The translations under genes were made by a program, and so were the position numbers. Below the pieces are notes generated by a model. That model ran no database searches. It was not told the origin of the DNA and was given only the letters and a program-made list of their open reading frames with translations. This document shows positions 8,012-16,315 of a stretch of 36,515 bases of DNA, piece after piece. Numbering within the stretch: position 1 is the first letter of the stretch; each line of letters opens with the position of its first letter. The DNA is from Planctomycetota bacterium. GTDB lineage: Bacteria; Planctomycetota; Phycisphaerae; WQYP01. The stretch spans positions 1 to 36,515 of the forward strand of contig JAKBCC010000030.1 in assembly GCA_021808105.1 (NCBI GenBank), written 5' to 3'.

Positions 8012-9667
8012 TTAACTCTTCCTCTTCAGCATTGCAAACATGGAGCCGGCCAGGAGGATGGCGATGGCGGCTGGTTCCGGTACGGTGACGGGATCGACAA
8101 AATTCCAAGCCAACGCGTAGGTGTCTGAATTGGAAATCAGATTGCTTCCGCCCAGCATTTCCACCGCCAGGTCATACTGGCCCGGTGCCAACGTACTCAT
8201 ACCCAGCGCGGAATTAACGTTGATCTGTTGCAGATTATCCAACATGCTGGTGCTGGCGGCCACCTGTTGCCCCGATGAATTCAGCAAAAACAACAACATG
8301 TGATTAATGCCATTGGCCTGGTAATTTTTATTCCATGTTAACGTGGCGGTCAGGTCCCAACTGTTGATCGATGTTCCCGGCAGGTTGAAATCGTAATTTT
8401 CTACTGCATTCCTGCTGGAAGACGCAGTAATAGAAGCCAGATTCCATCCACTTGTTGCCGTGATGGCCGGCCCGGCGAAGCCGGCCGCCGGAGCCGCCGT
8501 AACATTGCCGGACAAATTGCTGGTTGAAACACTGGTCGCCACTGAATAATTATGTTCCCCACCGGCCAGATTCTCATAAGAATTATAAATATTGACCATG
8601 CCCGATCCATAACGCGGATCCAGCGGCGTGACGGCGTTGGCGGTTGTGGCATTGTAAGTATACGTGCCGCTGTTGGCGGAATAGGAGTTGGTCCAACCCT
8701 GAATCTTGGTGGCTCCATTTAACAGCAACGCTTTAACCGTGCGAATATCCGTCGCGGCACCAGCGGTGCCCAAACCGCCGATCTGCTCATTTCCCGCCTG
8801 AATCAACAACGCCGCCGATCCGGAAACCAGCGGGGCGGTATAACTGGTATAGCTGCCCGGTGCTATCAGATCAGGTGCGGATCGGCCATCCCAGGTCGGC
8901 CCCACCCATGAGGACGGCGTGCCGCCGATTCCGGTATAGGCACCCACGGCAATACCGTTGTACATATCGGCGGGGGCGTTGACATAACTGGGTGTGGTGG
9001 TGCTGGTGGTTTGGCCGTCACCAATAGCGGTAACAAACAGCGTGTTATATTGTGCCGCGTAATTATCCCAAATCTGATCGAGATATTGGCTGGTGGACGA
9101 GGTCACGCCGGGATAAACAAAGCTCTGATTCACCACCGATGGAGCTTCCCCGAGGGAACTGTTGATCGGAGCTGTGCCAGCGTAAATGGTATTGTAGTAA
9201 TAACTTTCAGCGTAGACATAAACATGGGAAACGTCCGGGGCGACGCCCGCGCCGGCGCCGCCGTAAAATAGGGACGCCACATAACCCGCATGCCATGAGG
9301 CATCCGCGCTGGTGTAAGAGCCGGAAGAATTCCCGGATGCATCGATGAAGGTAAACTGTGCTTGCGTGTTGAGATTGGCGGGATTGGGTTCAAAGGCGTT
9401 CTGCGTGGTGCTGCTCACGGAAGCTTCCACCTGTGCCACATTCACGCCTGATCCGTCGATATTCGGGGCGAGGCCCTGCAATTGTGTCAGCCCGATTTGA
9501 TCAAAGGTAGTTACGGCCCGAACCGTGTGGGCGGCCGCCAGCGCCGCCGCCAATGCCACGGCCGCACTGGCGCACCGCGCAGCGTACGTGTGTGATGTAG
9601 ACGTATTATCATCTACAACACTAAGTATTTTCGGACGTAACGGTGTGAAGGCAGGTTTCGTGGTCAT
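8012..9667 (-). CDS. Subtilisin-like (S8-fold) secreted protein with PEP-CTERM sorting signal
   Basis: GVNVAQVEAS, DASWHAGYVAS, APDLIAPGSYTSYTAPLVSGSAALL correspond to S8 D/H/S regions; C-terminus VPEPAAIAILLAGSMFAMLKRKS is PEP-CTERM. Start at 9667 preferred (ORF track to 9724). Confidence 0.8.
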   Translation of the reverse strand: MTTKPAFTPLRPKILSVVDDNTSTSHTYAARCASAAVALAAALAAAHTVRAVTTFDQIGLTQLQGLAPNIDGSGVNVAQVEASVSSTTQNAFEPNPANLNTQAQFTFIDASGNSSGSYTSADASWHAGYVASLFYGGAGAGVAPDVSHVYVYAESYYYNTIYAGTAPINSSLGEAPSVVNQSFVYPGVTSSTSQYLDQIWDNYAAQYNTLFVTAIGDGQTTSTTTPSYVNAPADMYNGIAVGAYTGIGGTPSSWVGPTWDGRSAPDLIAPGSYTSYTAPLVSGSAALLIQAGNEQIGGLGTAGAATDIRTVKALLLNGATKIQGWTNSYSANSGTYTYNATTANAVTPLDPRYGSGMVNIYNSYENLAGGEHNYSVATSVSTSNLSGNVTAAPAAGFAGPAITATSGWNLASITASSSRNAVENYDFNLPGTSINSWDLTATLTWNKNYQANGINHMLLFLLNSSGQQVAASTSMLDNLQQINVNSALGMSTLAPGQYDLAVEMLGGSNLISNSDTYALAWNFVDPVTVPEPAAIAILLAGSMFAMLKRKS

Positions 9668-9835
9668 CGGCAGGCTCCATAAGGGGGGCGCTTGGGCCCA
9701 ATCAACTCTGGCGACCAAAGGCATGGTCGCCGGCGAGTAACAACATCCCTTGAATCGGATTGCCGAGGTGTCGCGGGTAAGTAAAAAGCTTCGGGATTGC
9801 CGGCAGAACTGTTATGAGTCGCGCGGCATGGTAAG

Positions 9836-9866
9836 AAGCGAATAATTCAGTATTATTCGGACGCTT
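9836..9866. other. Inverted repeat/hairpin between the S8-like gene and GT2
   Basis: AAGCGAATAATtcagtATTATTCGgaCGCTT. Confidence 0.5.
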
Positions 9867-9922
9867 ATGGGCACCGCAAACGCCGTATTTTTGAAATCTT
9901 AGATCGCCCGGGGGCGAACATT

Positions 9923-10666
9923 CTATATCCCGGATTTTTCTGCATATCGCCGGGCGGCGAAAAATTCTTTGCCAATGGTGTAGAGAATTTTATAACCCGC
10001 CATGACCACCCCACGCACCGTGCCGGAAATTTTGGATTTTCCGATACGACAGCGATAATCTACGGGCACTTCCATGGTTCGCAGGCCCGCAGCAGCGGCG
10101 CGAATCTGCATTTGCACCGTCCATCCGAAATTGCGATCATCCATCTGCAATTGCTCCAGAGCCGCGCGGGAGATTGCACGAAAAGGGCCGAGATCTGTAT
10201 AGTGTGCGTGCCACAATAGCCGCATGAGCTTGCACGCCAGTGCTCCGCCAAACCGCTGCTGAAGCGTTAAGGAACCGCGCTCACGGTGCCCCAGCGTCCG
10301 TGACCCAATGACCAACTCCGCGCGATTTTCGGCAATCGGTTGAACCAGCAACCCCATTTGTTCGGGATAATCGCTGAAATCGCCATCCATAAATACCAGA
10401 ACATCGGCATTTCCCGCCGCCGCTATGCCGGCCAGACACGCGCTGCCGTAACCGCGAATTCGCGCCGGCACGACGGTGGCACCAGCTTTTTGCGCCACGA
10501 CCACGGTATTGTCCGTTGAGCCATTGTCCGCGACGATGATCTGCTTCACCCACGATGGTACCGCGGCAATAACTTGTCCGATGGATTCCTGTTCATTAAT
10601 CGCAGGGATAATTACCGCCACATGGATGGCAGTGAGACTCTCAGGTATGGAAGGCGCAACATTCAT
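9923..10666 (-). CDS. Glycosyltransferase family 2 (dolichyl-phosphate mannosyltransferase-like)
   Basis: VAVIIPAINEQESIGQVIAAVPSWVKQIIVADNGSTDNTVVVA, VFMDGDFSDYPEQM; GT2 signature. Confidence 0.92.
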   Translation of the reverse strand: MNVAPSIPESLTAIHVAVIIPAINEQESIGQVIAAVPSWVKQIIVADNGSTDNTVVVAQKAGATVVPARIRGYGSACLAGIAAAGNADVLVFMDGDFSDYPEQMGLLVQPIAENRAELVIGSRTLGHRERGSLTLQQRFGGALACKLMRLLWHAHYTDLGPFRAISRAALEQLQMDDRNFGWTVQMQIRAAAAGLRTMEVPVDYRCRIGKSKISGTVRGVVMAGYKILYTIGKEFFAARRYAEKSGI

Positions 10667-10738
10667 CCTAAGAGTTTACGGCCCAGCGCACCGATTTGCC
10701 AAGCCGCCGGCGCGGCTGCAGAGATAAACATCGTCCCG

Positions 10739-12196
10739 TTACATTTCTGCCGGTCGCGCCTGCCGCTCGGTCAGGCCCACGAACCAATTCGCCACCCTGG
10801 GCTGGAACGCCTCGATAATTAACAGCGCCCAAACCGGGCCGTGTTCCACCCAGATCATCCACGGGTAAAAATAATGGGCGTGATACAAGCCCAGTGTCAG
10901 TGACCAGATTAATAATGAAATCCGCGGGTAAACCGCCAATAGAGGCAGCAACCAGGTGTAATACCATGCGAATTCCGTGGGGCTTAACAGAAAAATAAAC
11001 ATCACGGAAAACAGCCCGATCCGAATTGCGTTGCTTCCTGTTGCGCTGCGGCGATTCAGGAAAAACAGGGCCGCCAGATAAATAACCGCAATGCTCGCCC
11101 GTGCCGCCAGGGCCGCCCGGATATAGGCCGAAGGGGAAAAGACCCATTGCCAGAACAGGGAAATAAGGCGAAACACGCCGTCGTTGTCATGCCAATATCC
11201 CCCATAAGTAAGCAGGGAACGGATGGCGGGCGCACCGGTTAAAAACATCGGAGCTAAAGCGGCAGCGGTCACCAACGCCAGCACCAGGCCGACGGTGACG
11301 CATTTTCTCATGTCACCCAGAAGCGGACGTAGCAGTAAAGGGGCCAGAACAACGGGCCAGAATTTCGCGCCAATCGCCAGCCCCAGTAAAGCGGCGGCGG
11401 ATTTTGGCCGCTGCCTGATGAGCATCAGTGCAAACAGCGCAACAAAGGCCAGCGTTATGACATCCATGTGCGCTTCATTGTAAAAAGCATTGATGAGCAC
11501 GGGATTCCACCAGTAAATAAGCAACCATGACATAGGCCGTTTCAGCCGGCGCAGCATCAGGGCAATCGCTGCTGCGGTTGCACAGTCAAAGAGCAAATAG
11601 ACGCAACGCAACGCGGTTGCGCTAAAGGGTGAAATCTTAGCCGCCAGGGCCATGGCCAGTTCACTCACGGGTGGATAAATCGTGGCCAGTTTGGCATGAT
11701 TGATATGCTGCATGATCTGCCGATGGCTTTGCGCCATGGCAGTTAAAACAACGGGTACGCCCGCCTGCGTATGATTCAGCACCACCTGGGGACTATAGCG
11801 CCAGGGATTTTGGCCCTGGGCCAGCACCGCACCATCCCACAGGAACCGATAGTAATCGGTGGATAATACCGGCGTTCCACCCAGCAGGATGACCCGGCAT
11901 AGCATGCCACTTAATAGCATCCACATCCACAGATGTTTCCCCATGGGCCGCCGCAGAAACAGGCAACTCAATAGAAATACGGTGCCCGCCAGCACATTAC
12001 CGGCAACCAATAAATTGCGATTGGTCAGATGATGTAACGCACTTTCGACCAGGGCGGGCGAAGTAAGCCGCAGCAGCAGGGCCAAAGCTATAAGGATGGC
12101 ACCGGAGGCGATCCACGTGGCAGCGGCAACGGGCGACGCCGGCAGCGGTGAGAGGGACTCGCCGTTGGTTATACTGGTCGAACCATCACGCGCCAT
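10739..12196 (-). CDS. Polytopic membrane glycosyltransferase-like protein (GT87/DUF2029-like)
   Basis: Many hydrophobic segments; TDYYRFLWDGAVLAQGQNPWRYSP is typical of GT-C membrane mannosyltransferases. Confidence 0.7.
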   Translation of the reverse strand: MARDGSTSITNGESLSPLPASPVAAATWIASGAILIALALLLRLTSPALVESALHHLTNRNLLVAGNVLAGTVFLLSCLFLRRPMGKHLWMWMLLSGMLCRVILLGGTPVLSTDYYRFLWDGAVLAQGQNPWRYSPQVVLNHTQAGVPVVLTAMAQSHRQIMQHINHAKLATIYPPVSELAMALAAKISPFSATALRCVYLLFDCATAAAIALMLRRLKRPMSWLLIYWWNPVLINAFYNEAHMDVITLAFVALFALMLIRQRPKSAAALLGLAIGAKFWPVVLAPLLLRPLLGDMRKCVTVGLVLALVTAAALAPMFLTGAPAIRSLLTYGGYWHDNDGVFRLISLFWQWVFSPSAYIRAALAARASIAVIYLAALFFLNRRSATGSNAIRIGLFSVMFIFLLSPTEFAWYYTWLLPLLAVYPRISLLIWSLTLGLYHAHYFYPWMIWVEHGPVWALLIIEAFQPRVANWFVGLTERQARPAEM

Positions 12197-12221
12197 GCGC
12201 CACCTTCAAGAGATCTGAAAC

Positions 12222-12989
12222 TCACTGGGAACTGGTCGTGGTAGCGCTTTGCGAATGCGTCCGATCCGCTTCCTTCAGCAGCCGATTAATAAGCGAAGAT
12301 TCGCCGGCTTGCTGCGTGAATTCCAGCCCCCCGTCATTTTGCAGATAAATGACATACAAACGACCGGGTTTGACGGGGCGATAGACGGCCTGTCCCTGTA
12401 CAACATCCAGACCCAACTTTGCAGCGGATGTCGGATGCTGCATTAACTGCCGGATATGCTGCCACAGATTCACCGTAAAGGTATCCGGGCGTCCGGATTT
12501 TCCATCCAGGCACGGCGGCACGCCGTGGGAATCCAGCAGACTGCTGCCCAGTTGCGGCGATTGCTTGCTGGAAAAAATTCGGCGGAAAAACGCCAGAGAC
12601 TTGCCGCGCAGCAGGTCGTCATTTTCCACAAACTTATTTTGGAACTTCAAGACATAGCCATCGACATACGGCGTATCGCCGGGGATGACAATTTTTTTAA
12701 TCGGCAGCGGCGCTCGGGTGCCATTATCGCCGGTGACAAATTCCTCCCACAGCAGCGTGGTTTGCAGCACTTGTCGCTTGCCGTTGGTAACTTGTCCATC
12801 GACCACCAGTTCGGCCATGCGGCGCTGCCCGGTCAGACGGTTGATGATCACCTGCAGATGTTTGCGTTCACGTTCCAGTTGGAGGATGCGGGCGTTGCGC
12901 GACGCGAAATAGATGGCCATATTCACGCCCGCCGCCATGACGGTTGTCAAGACCACCAGTACAATCACGCGCTTGAGAAAATTCCGCAT
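12222..12989 (-). CDS. Hypothetical protein with N-terminal TM anchor and short coiled coil
   Basis: MRNFLKRVIVLVVLTTVMAAGVNMAIYF followed by ARILQLERERKHLQVIINRL; intact 255 aa ORF co-oriented with its neighbours. Confidence 0.75.
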   Translation of the reverse strand: MRNFLKRVIVLVVLTTVMAAGVNMAIYFASRNARILQLERERKHLQVIINRLTGQRRMAELVVDGQVTNGKRQVLQTTLLWEEFVTGDNGTRAPLPIKKIVIPGDTPYVDGYVLKFQNKFVENDDLLRGKSLAFFRRIFSSKQSPQLGSSLLDSHGVPPCLDGKSGRPDTFTVNLWQHIRQLMQHPTSAAKLGLDVVQGQAVYRPVKPGRLYVIYLQNDGGLEFTQQAGESSLINRLLKEADRTHSQSATTTSSQ

Positions 12990-13001
12990 TGCACAATCCT
13001 T

Positions 13002-14621
13002 TTATTGTTTCAGGGCGGCCAGCGAGGCACTCCATTTTTTGTTCATGGCCGCCGCAGTGGTCGGTGTCCATACGCTGCCATCGGAACCCTGATATTTTAT
13101 CAAGACACCCCTGGAATTCACCCAGAGGTTTGCAATTCCGGGGTCCAGTTGTTCGGTGAGGTGATGCACCATGATTCTGTGACCATTCACGGTGATGCGT
13201 TGCGTGCCGCGCACCGCCAGCATCCGCAGCCCCAGCCGGCGCGTGCTGGAATTAAACGTGACAAATCCCATAGCCGAAGGTTTGGACAAATTCACCAGCC
13301 GCGGCCAGAAATATTTTAAGGTCAGCGGCAGGTACGCCGGCATATAAGAAGCCAATTCATAGTGCGTTGGCTTCGTGGGCTGACCCGGTAGAACATGCCG
13401 TCGCTGCATATAAACAGTCATCCAACGATGGTGGACCAGTAAATCGGTGGGTTGGCCGTGCTTATTCAGGGCCGGCACAAAGGCGGATTGTTCATCGCCG
13501 GTTTCCCGCGCCCAGTGAATTTGCATATTGGGATATGGGATTGTGATATGTACCAATGTTTGCTTATTGGTCTTCGGATCAACGATAATCCGTTCCTGCC
13601 GCGCTTTAACTTCTTGCGGATTGTTAATGGGGACCAGCGTCTCCACCGCTTTATCCCATGTGGTGTAATGGGTAATGGGGCCGGGCGTTTTGCTCTGTTG
13701 GGCATACGCCCAGAAACTGGTTACTTTGGACAACAGCACGGTGCCATTGGGTAAAAACGTGCGGGCGTTGGTACTGCTGAAAACGCCGGTGTAGCCGTCT
13801 TCCGTGCCGGTGTAGCACGACAAAAGCACATAGCCAATGTCACGACCCGCAGCTTGAATCTGATACAAATGGGGGTGAATGGCTTTTGGGTTAAGATCGA
13901 TGGCGGAAATTCCCCTTAGCCAGGTGCGTCCCGCGCTTACCGCCGCCGCCCGCTGCTGCTGCAGGGCTTTCAGGTTCAAAAGATGAAACTTTTTGGCCAT
14001 GGCAAGAAAGCAGGCCCGCGCGCCGTCGGCCTGATCGGCAGGGCTGAAAAATGTCAGCAGGTAATAAAGTTTGGGGGCCGCCCGGATAATAAGCTGCTGC
14101 CGCATGACGGGCTTATTATTAGATGCAGTGGTCAGTTCTAAAACCAGAATGCCCGCGTGCTTACCCGAGTTACTGGTCATTCGCCGCGTCAGAACCTTTA
14201 CTTTCGGATAATTGTGTTGAGCTTCCGCGACAGTCTGGTCCAGCAGGGTTTTCAGCGGCACATCTTTTTCCAGTTCACTAAGATGCACGATGATGCCCCA
14301 GCGCAGCGAATTATTCACGAACGTCACCAGCGTCCCGGGTCTGACCGGGATGGCTCCATTTTGCTCCGGGGAAGGCGGCGTAAAGTTGGGCTGTAAAACT
14401 TCGCAATTCAGGGGCGGGCGCAGTTCAAAGCCATCCATAGCATCAATCCAAACCGGCGCCAGATGGCCCATGCCGGGTCTTGGGGCACCCTGCGCGGCGG
14501 GAAATATCCCCATCACGGCAAAACATGTTATCAACAACATGCTTAGCACTGTTTTTTGCGTATAGAGGTGAACTATTCCGGATGATTGTTTCATCGCAAG
14601 TGCGCGCATTAAAAACTCCAT
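13002..14621 (-). CDS. Hypothetical exported protein
   Basis: 539 aa; hydrophobic signal SMLLITCFAVMGIFPAAQGAPRPG; no family recognised; 12 bp from the downstream gene. Confidence 0.75.
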   Translation of the reverse strand: MEFLMRALAMKQSSGIVHLYTQKTVLSMLLITCFAVMGIFPAAQGAPRPGMGHLAPVWIDAMDGFELRPPLNCEVLQPNFTPPSPEQNGAIPVRPGTLVTFVNNSLRWGIIVHLSELEKDVPLKTLLDQTVAEAQHNYPKVKVLTRRMTSNSGKHAGILVLELTTASNNKPVMRQQLIIRAAPKLYYLLTFFSPADQADGARACFLAMAKKFHLLNLKALQQQRAAAVSAGRTWLRGISAIDLNPKAIHPHLYQIQAAGRDIGYVLLSCYTGTEDGYTGVFSSTNARTFLPNGTVLLSKVTSFWAYAQQSKTPGPITHYTTWDKAVETLVPINNPQEVKARQERIIVDPKTNKQTLVHITIPYPNMQIHWARETGDEQSAFVPALNKHGQPTDLLVHHRWMTVYMQRRHVLPGQPTKPTHYELASYMPAYLPLTLKYFWPRLVNLSKPSAMGFVTFNSSTRRLGLRMLAVRGTQRITVNGHRIMVHHLTEQLDPGIANLWVNSRGVLIKYQGSDGSVWTPTTAAAMNKKWSASLAALKQ

Positions 14622-14632
14622 GCGACATTAAT

Positions 14633-15190
14633 TTAATGAGATTGGTTCTGCCGAACCCATTGAAGCAGCGTATCAAATTCCTGGTTATCCAATGGCAAAT
14701 CCAGATTCCGACCCTCATAACTGATTAAATTCACCACGTGCCCGTGATGCATGGCCGCCACCCAGATGAATTTATGGTTCGGGCCGCCCATGGCTTTATA
14801 AATATACATGCGGCCACCGCCAACGGCCCATTTCACATACACATTGCGTTCATGCCGCCACCCGCCCGAGAGCATCTTCCGGTAGACATGCTCGGCCAGA
14901 GCCTTGGCGGGGGCTTTTGATCCCGGGGCCAGCACCAGGTAAACCTGCTGATAATGCCGCCGGCGGCCTTCTAAATTAATAGTGCCGGACGTGACGTATT
15001 GCAACCCGCGCGAACTTTTGACGGCGGTGTGCATGTCGCCCCGGTTGCCATACAGCGTATTGCCATCCATCCGCGTGATCAGCGTGACCGCATAAGCGCT
15101 GCTGATCGCCAGCAAAAGCAACAATGCCAAGGCTCCCATCAGCAGCCTTTTGCGCAACGTCGAATCAACCGCCAATAAGTGCTCCGCCAT
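14633..15190 (-). CDS. Hypothetical membrane-anchored protein (EpsI/exosortase-associated-like?)
   Basis: TM segment LLMGALALLLLLAISSAYAV; start at 15190 preferred (ORF track to 15277); 11 bp from the downstream gene. Family assignment tentative. Confidence 0.65.
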   Translation of the reverse strand: MAEHLLAVDSTLRKRLLMGALALLLLLAISSAYAVTLITRMDGNTLYGNRGDMHTAVKSSRGLQYVTSGTINLEGRRRHYQQVYLVLAPGSKAPAKALAEHVYRKMLSGGWRHERNVYVKWAVGGGRMYIYKAMGGPNHKFIWVAAMHHGHVVNLISYEGRNLDLPLDNQEFDTLLQWVRQNQSH

Positions 15191-15275
15191 ACCGGTATGA
15201 TAAACCAAAATGCCGATTAAAAAAACCCCAGATTTATCCGCCGCCCCCCCCGCCCGCCAAACACCCCGACCAAAC

Positions 15276-15321
15276 AAAGGTGTCAGGTACCTTTTTTCAA
15301 AAAAAGGTACCTGACACCTTT
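15276..15321. repeat. Perfect 22 bp-arm palindrome made of two inverted GGTGTCAGGTACC motifs
   Basis: AAAGGTGTCAGGTACCTTTTTT ca AAAAAAGGTACCTGACACCTTT. Confidence 0.95.
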
Positions 15322-15532
15322 TTCACGGTGCCCTGCTGGTTATGCGCGGTAGTATTCGCGACGAGTCAAGGCGTATCGCGTCATCAGATTGCAGTTCCGC
15401 AGCTAACTCAACGCTGCCGCATTGAGCTACCGGCGGTGTTACCGCTCGATGCGACATGCTCGATGCCAGATGCCTGACGCTAACGCCCCGTCCCGTGCCG
15501 GGCGCTTTCCTGCGGTGCGGATGCCGCATATT

Positions 15533-16315
15533 ATGAATCGTATGATGCACACGCAATCTACCACACACACGGGCGGGATCGTTATTAACGGCGTGGAAAA
15601 AACCTATCGCCTCGGCCGACGCACGGTGCGGGCGCTGGCGGGCGTGGATATAACCATTGCCCCCGGCGAATTTGTTGCCATTATGGGGGCCAGCGGTTCG
15701 GGAAAATCCACACTGCTGCATCTCTGTGCCTTGTTGGACACCCCGGATGCCGGCAGCATTACCGTGGACGGCCGCAATTTGTCCCAACTCTCTGAACGCC
15801 AGGCCACTTTATTTCGTCGGGAAACCGTGGGGGTTGTATTTCAGAGCTTTAATCTCGTGCCCACCCTGACCCTGCTGGATAATGTTTTGCTGACCGCCCG
15901 CCTGGCGGGAAAATATACGCCCGCAATCCGGGATCGAGCCATTGAACTCGCCGGCGCCCTGGGTCTGGCTGATCGCATCACTCATCGACCCGATGCGCTT
16001 TCCGGCGGTGAACAGCAACGTGCCGCCATCGCACGAGCCTTGCTGCTTCAACCGCGTATATTATTAGCCGATGAACCCACCGGAAATCTGGACTCGGTAA
16101 GTGCGGAAAATTTCTGGCACCTGCTCCAGGGTGTGTTGGCAGATTCTACTGCATCGCCCACCACCGTCGTGGTGGTCACGCATGAACCGGCTGCCGCCGC
16201 GTATGCCGATCGCGTGCTGGTACTGCGGGACGGAACCCTGGCGGGAAGTTTTGATGTGGAGGACCAGGATGATGCCGGCAGCATTGCAACTCGCTATCAG
16301 CACGCTTTGGCGTAA
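15533..16315 (+). CDS. ABC transporter ATP-binding protein (LolD/MacB-like)
   Basis: Walker A GASGSGKST, signature LSGGEQQRAAIARALLLQPRILLADEPTGNLDS. Start near 15533-15545 inferred (ORF track from 15422). Confidence 0.95.
   Translation: MNRMMHTQSTTHTGGIVINGVEKTYRLGRRTVRALAGVDITIAPGEFVAIMGASGSGKSTLLHLCALLDTPDAGSITVDGRNLSQLSERQATLFRRETVGVVFQSFNLVPTLTLLDNVLLTARLAGKYTPAIRDRAIELAGALGLADRITHRPDALSGGEQQRAAIARALLLQPRILLADEPTGNLDSVSAENFWHLLQGVLADSTASPTTVVVVTHEPAAAAYADRVLVLRDGTLAGSFDVEDQDDAGSIATRYQHALA

Noticed and set aside
12456-13319. 287 aa plus-strand ORF
   Set aside because: Antisense to the better-supported minus-strand genes at 12222-12989 and 13002-14621; composition typical of an antisense shadow ORF.
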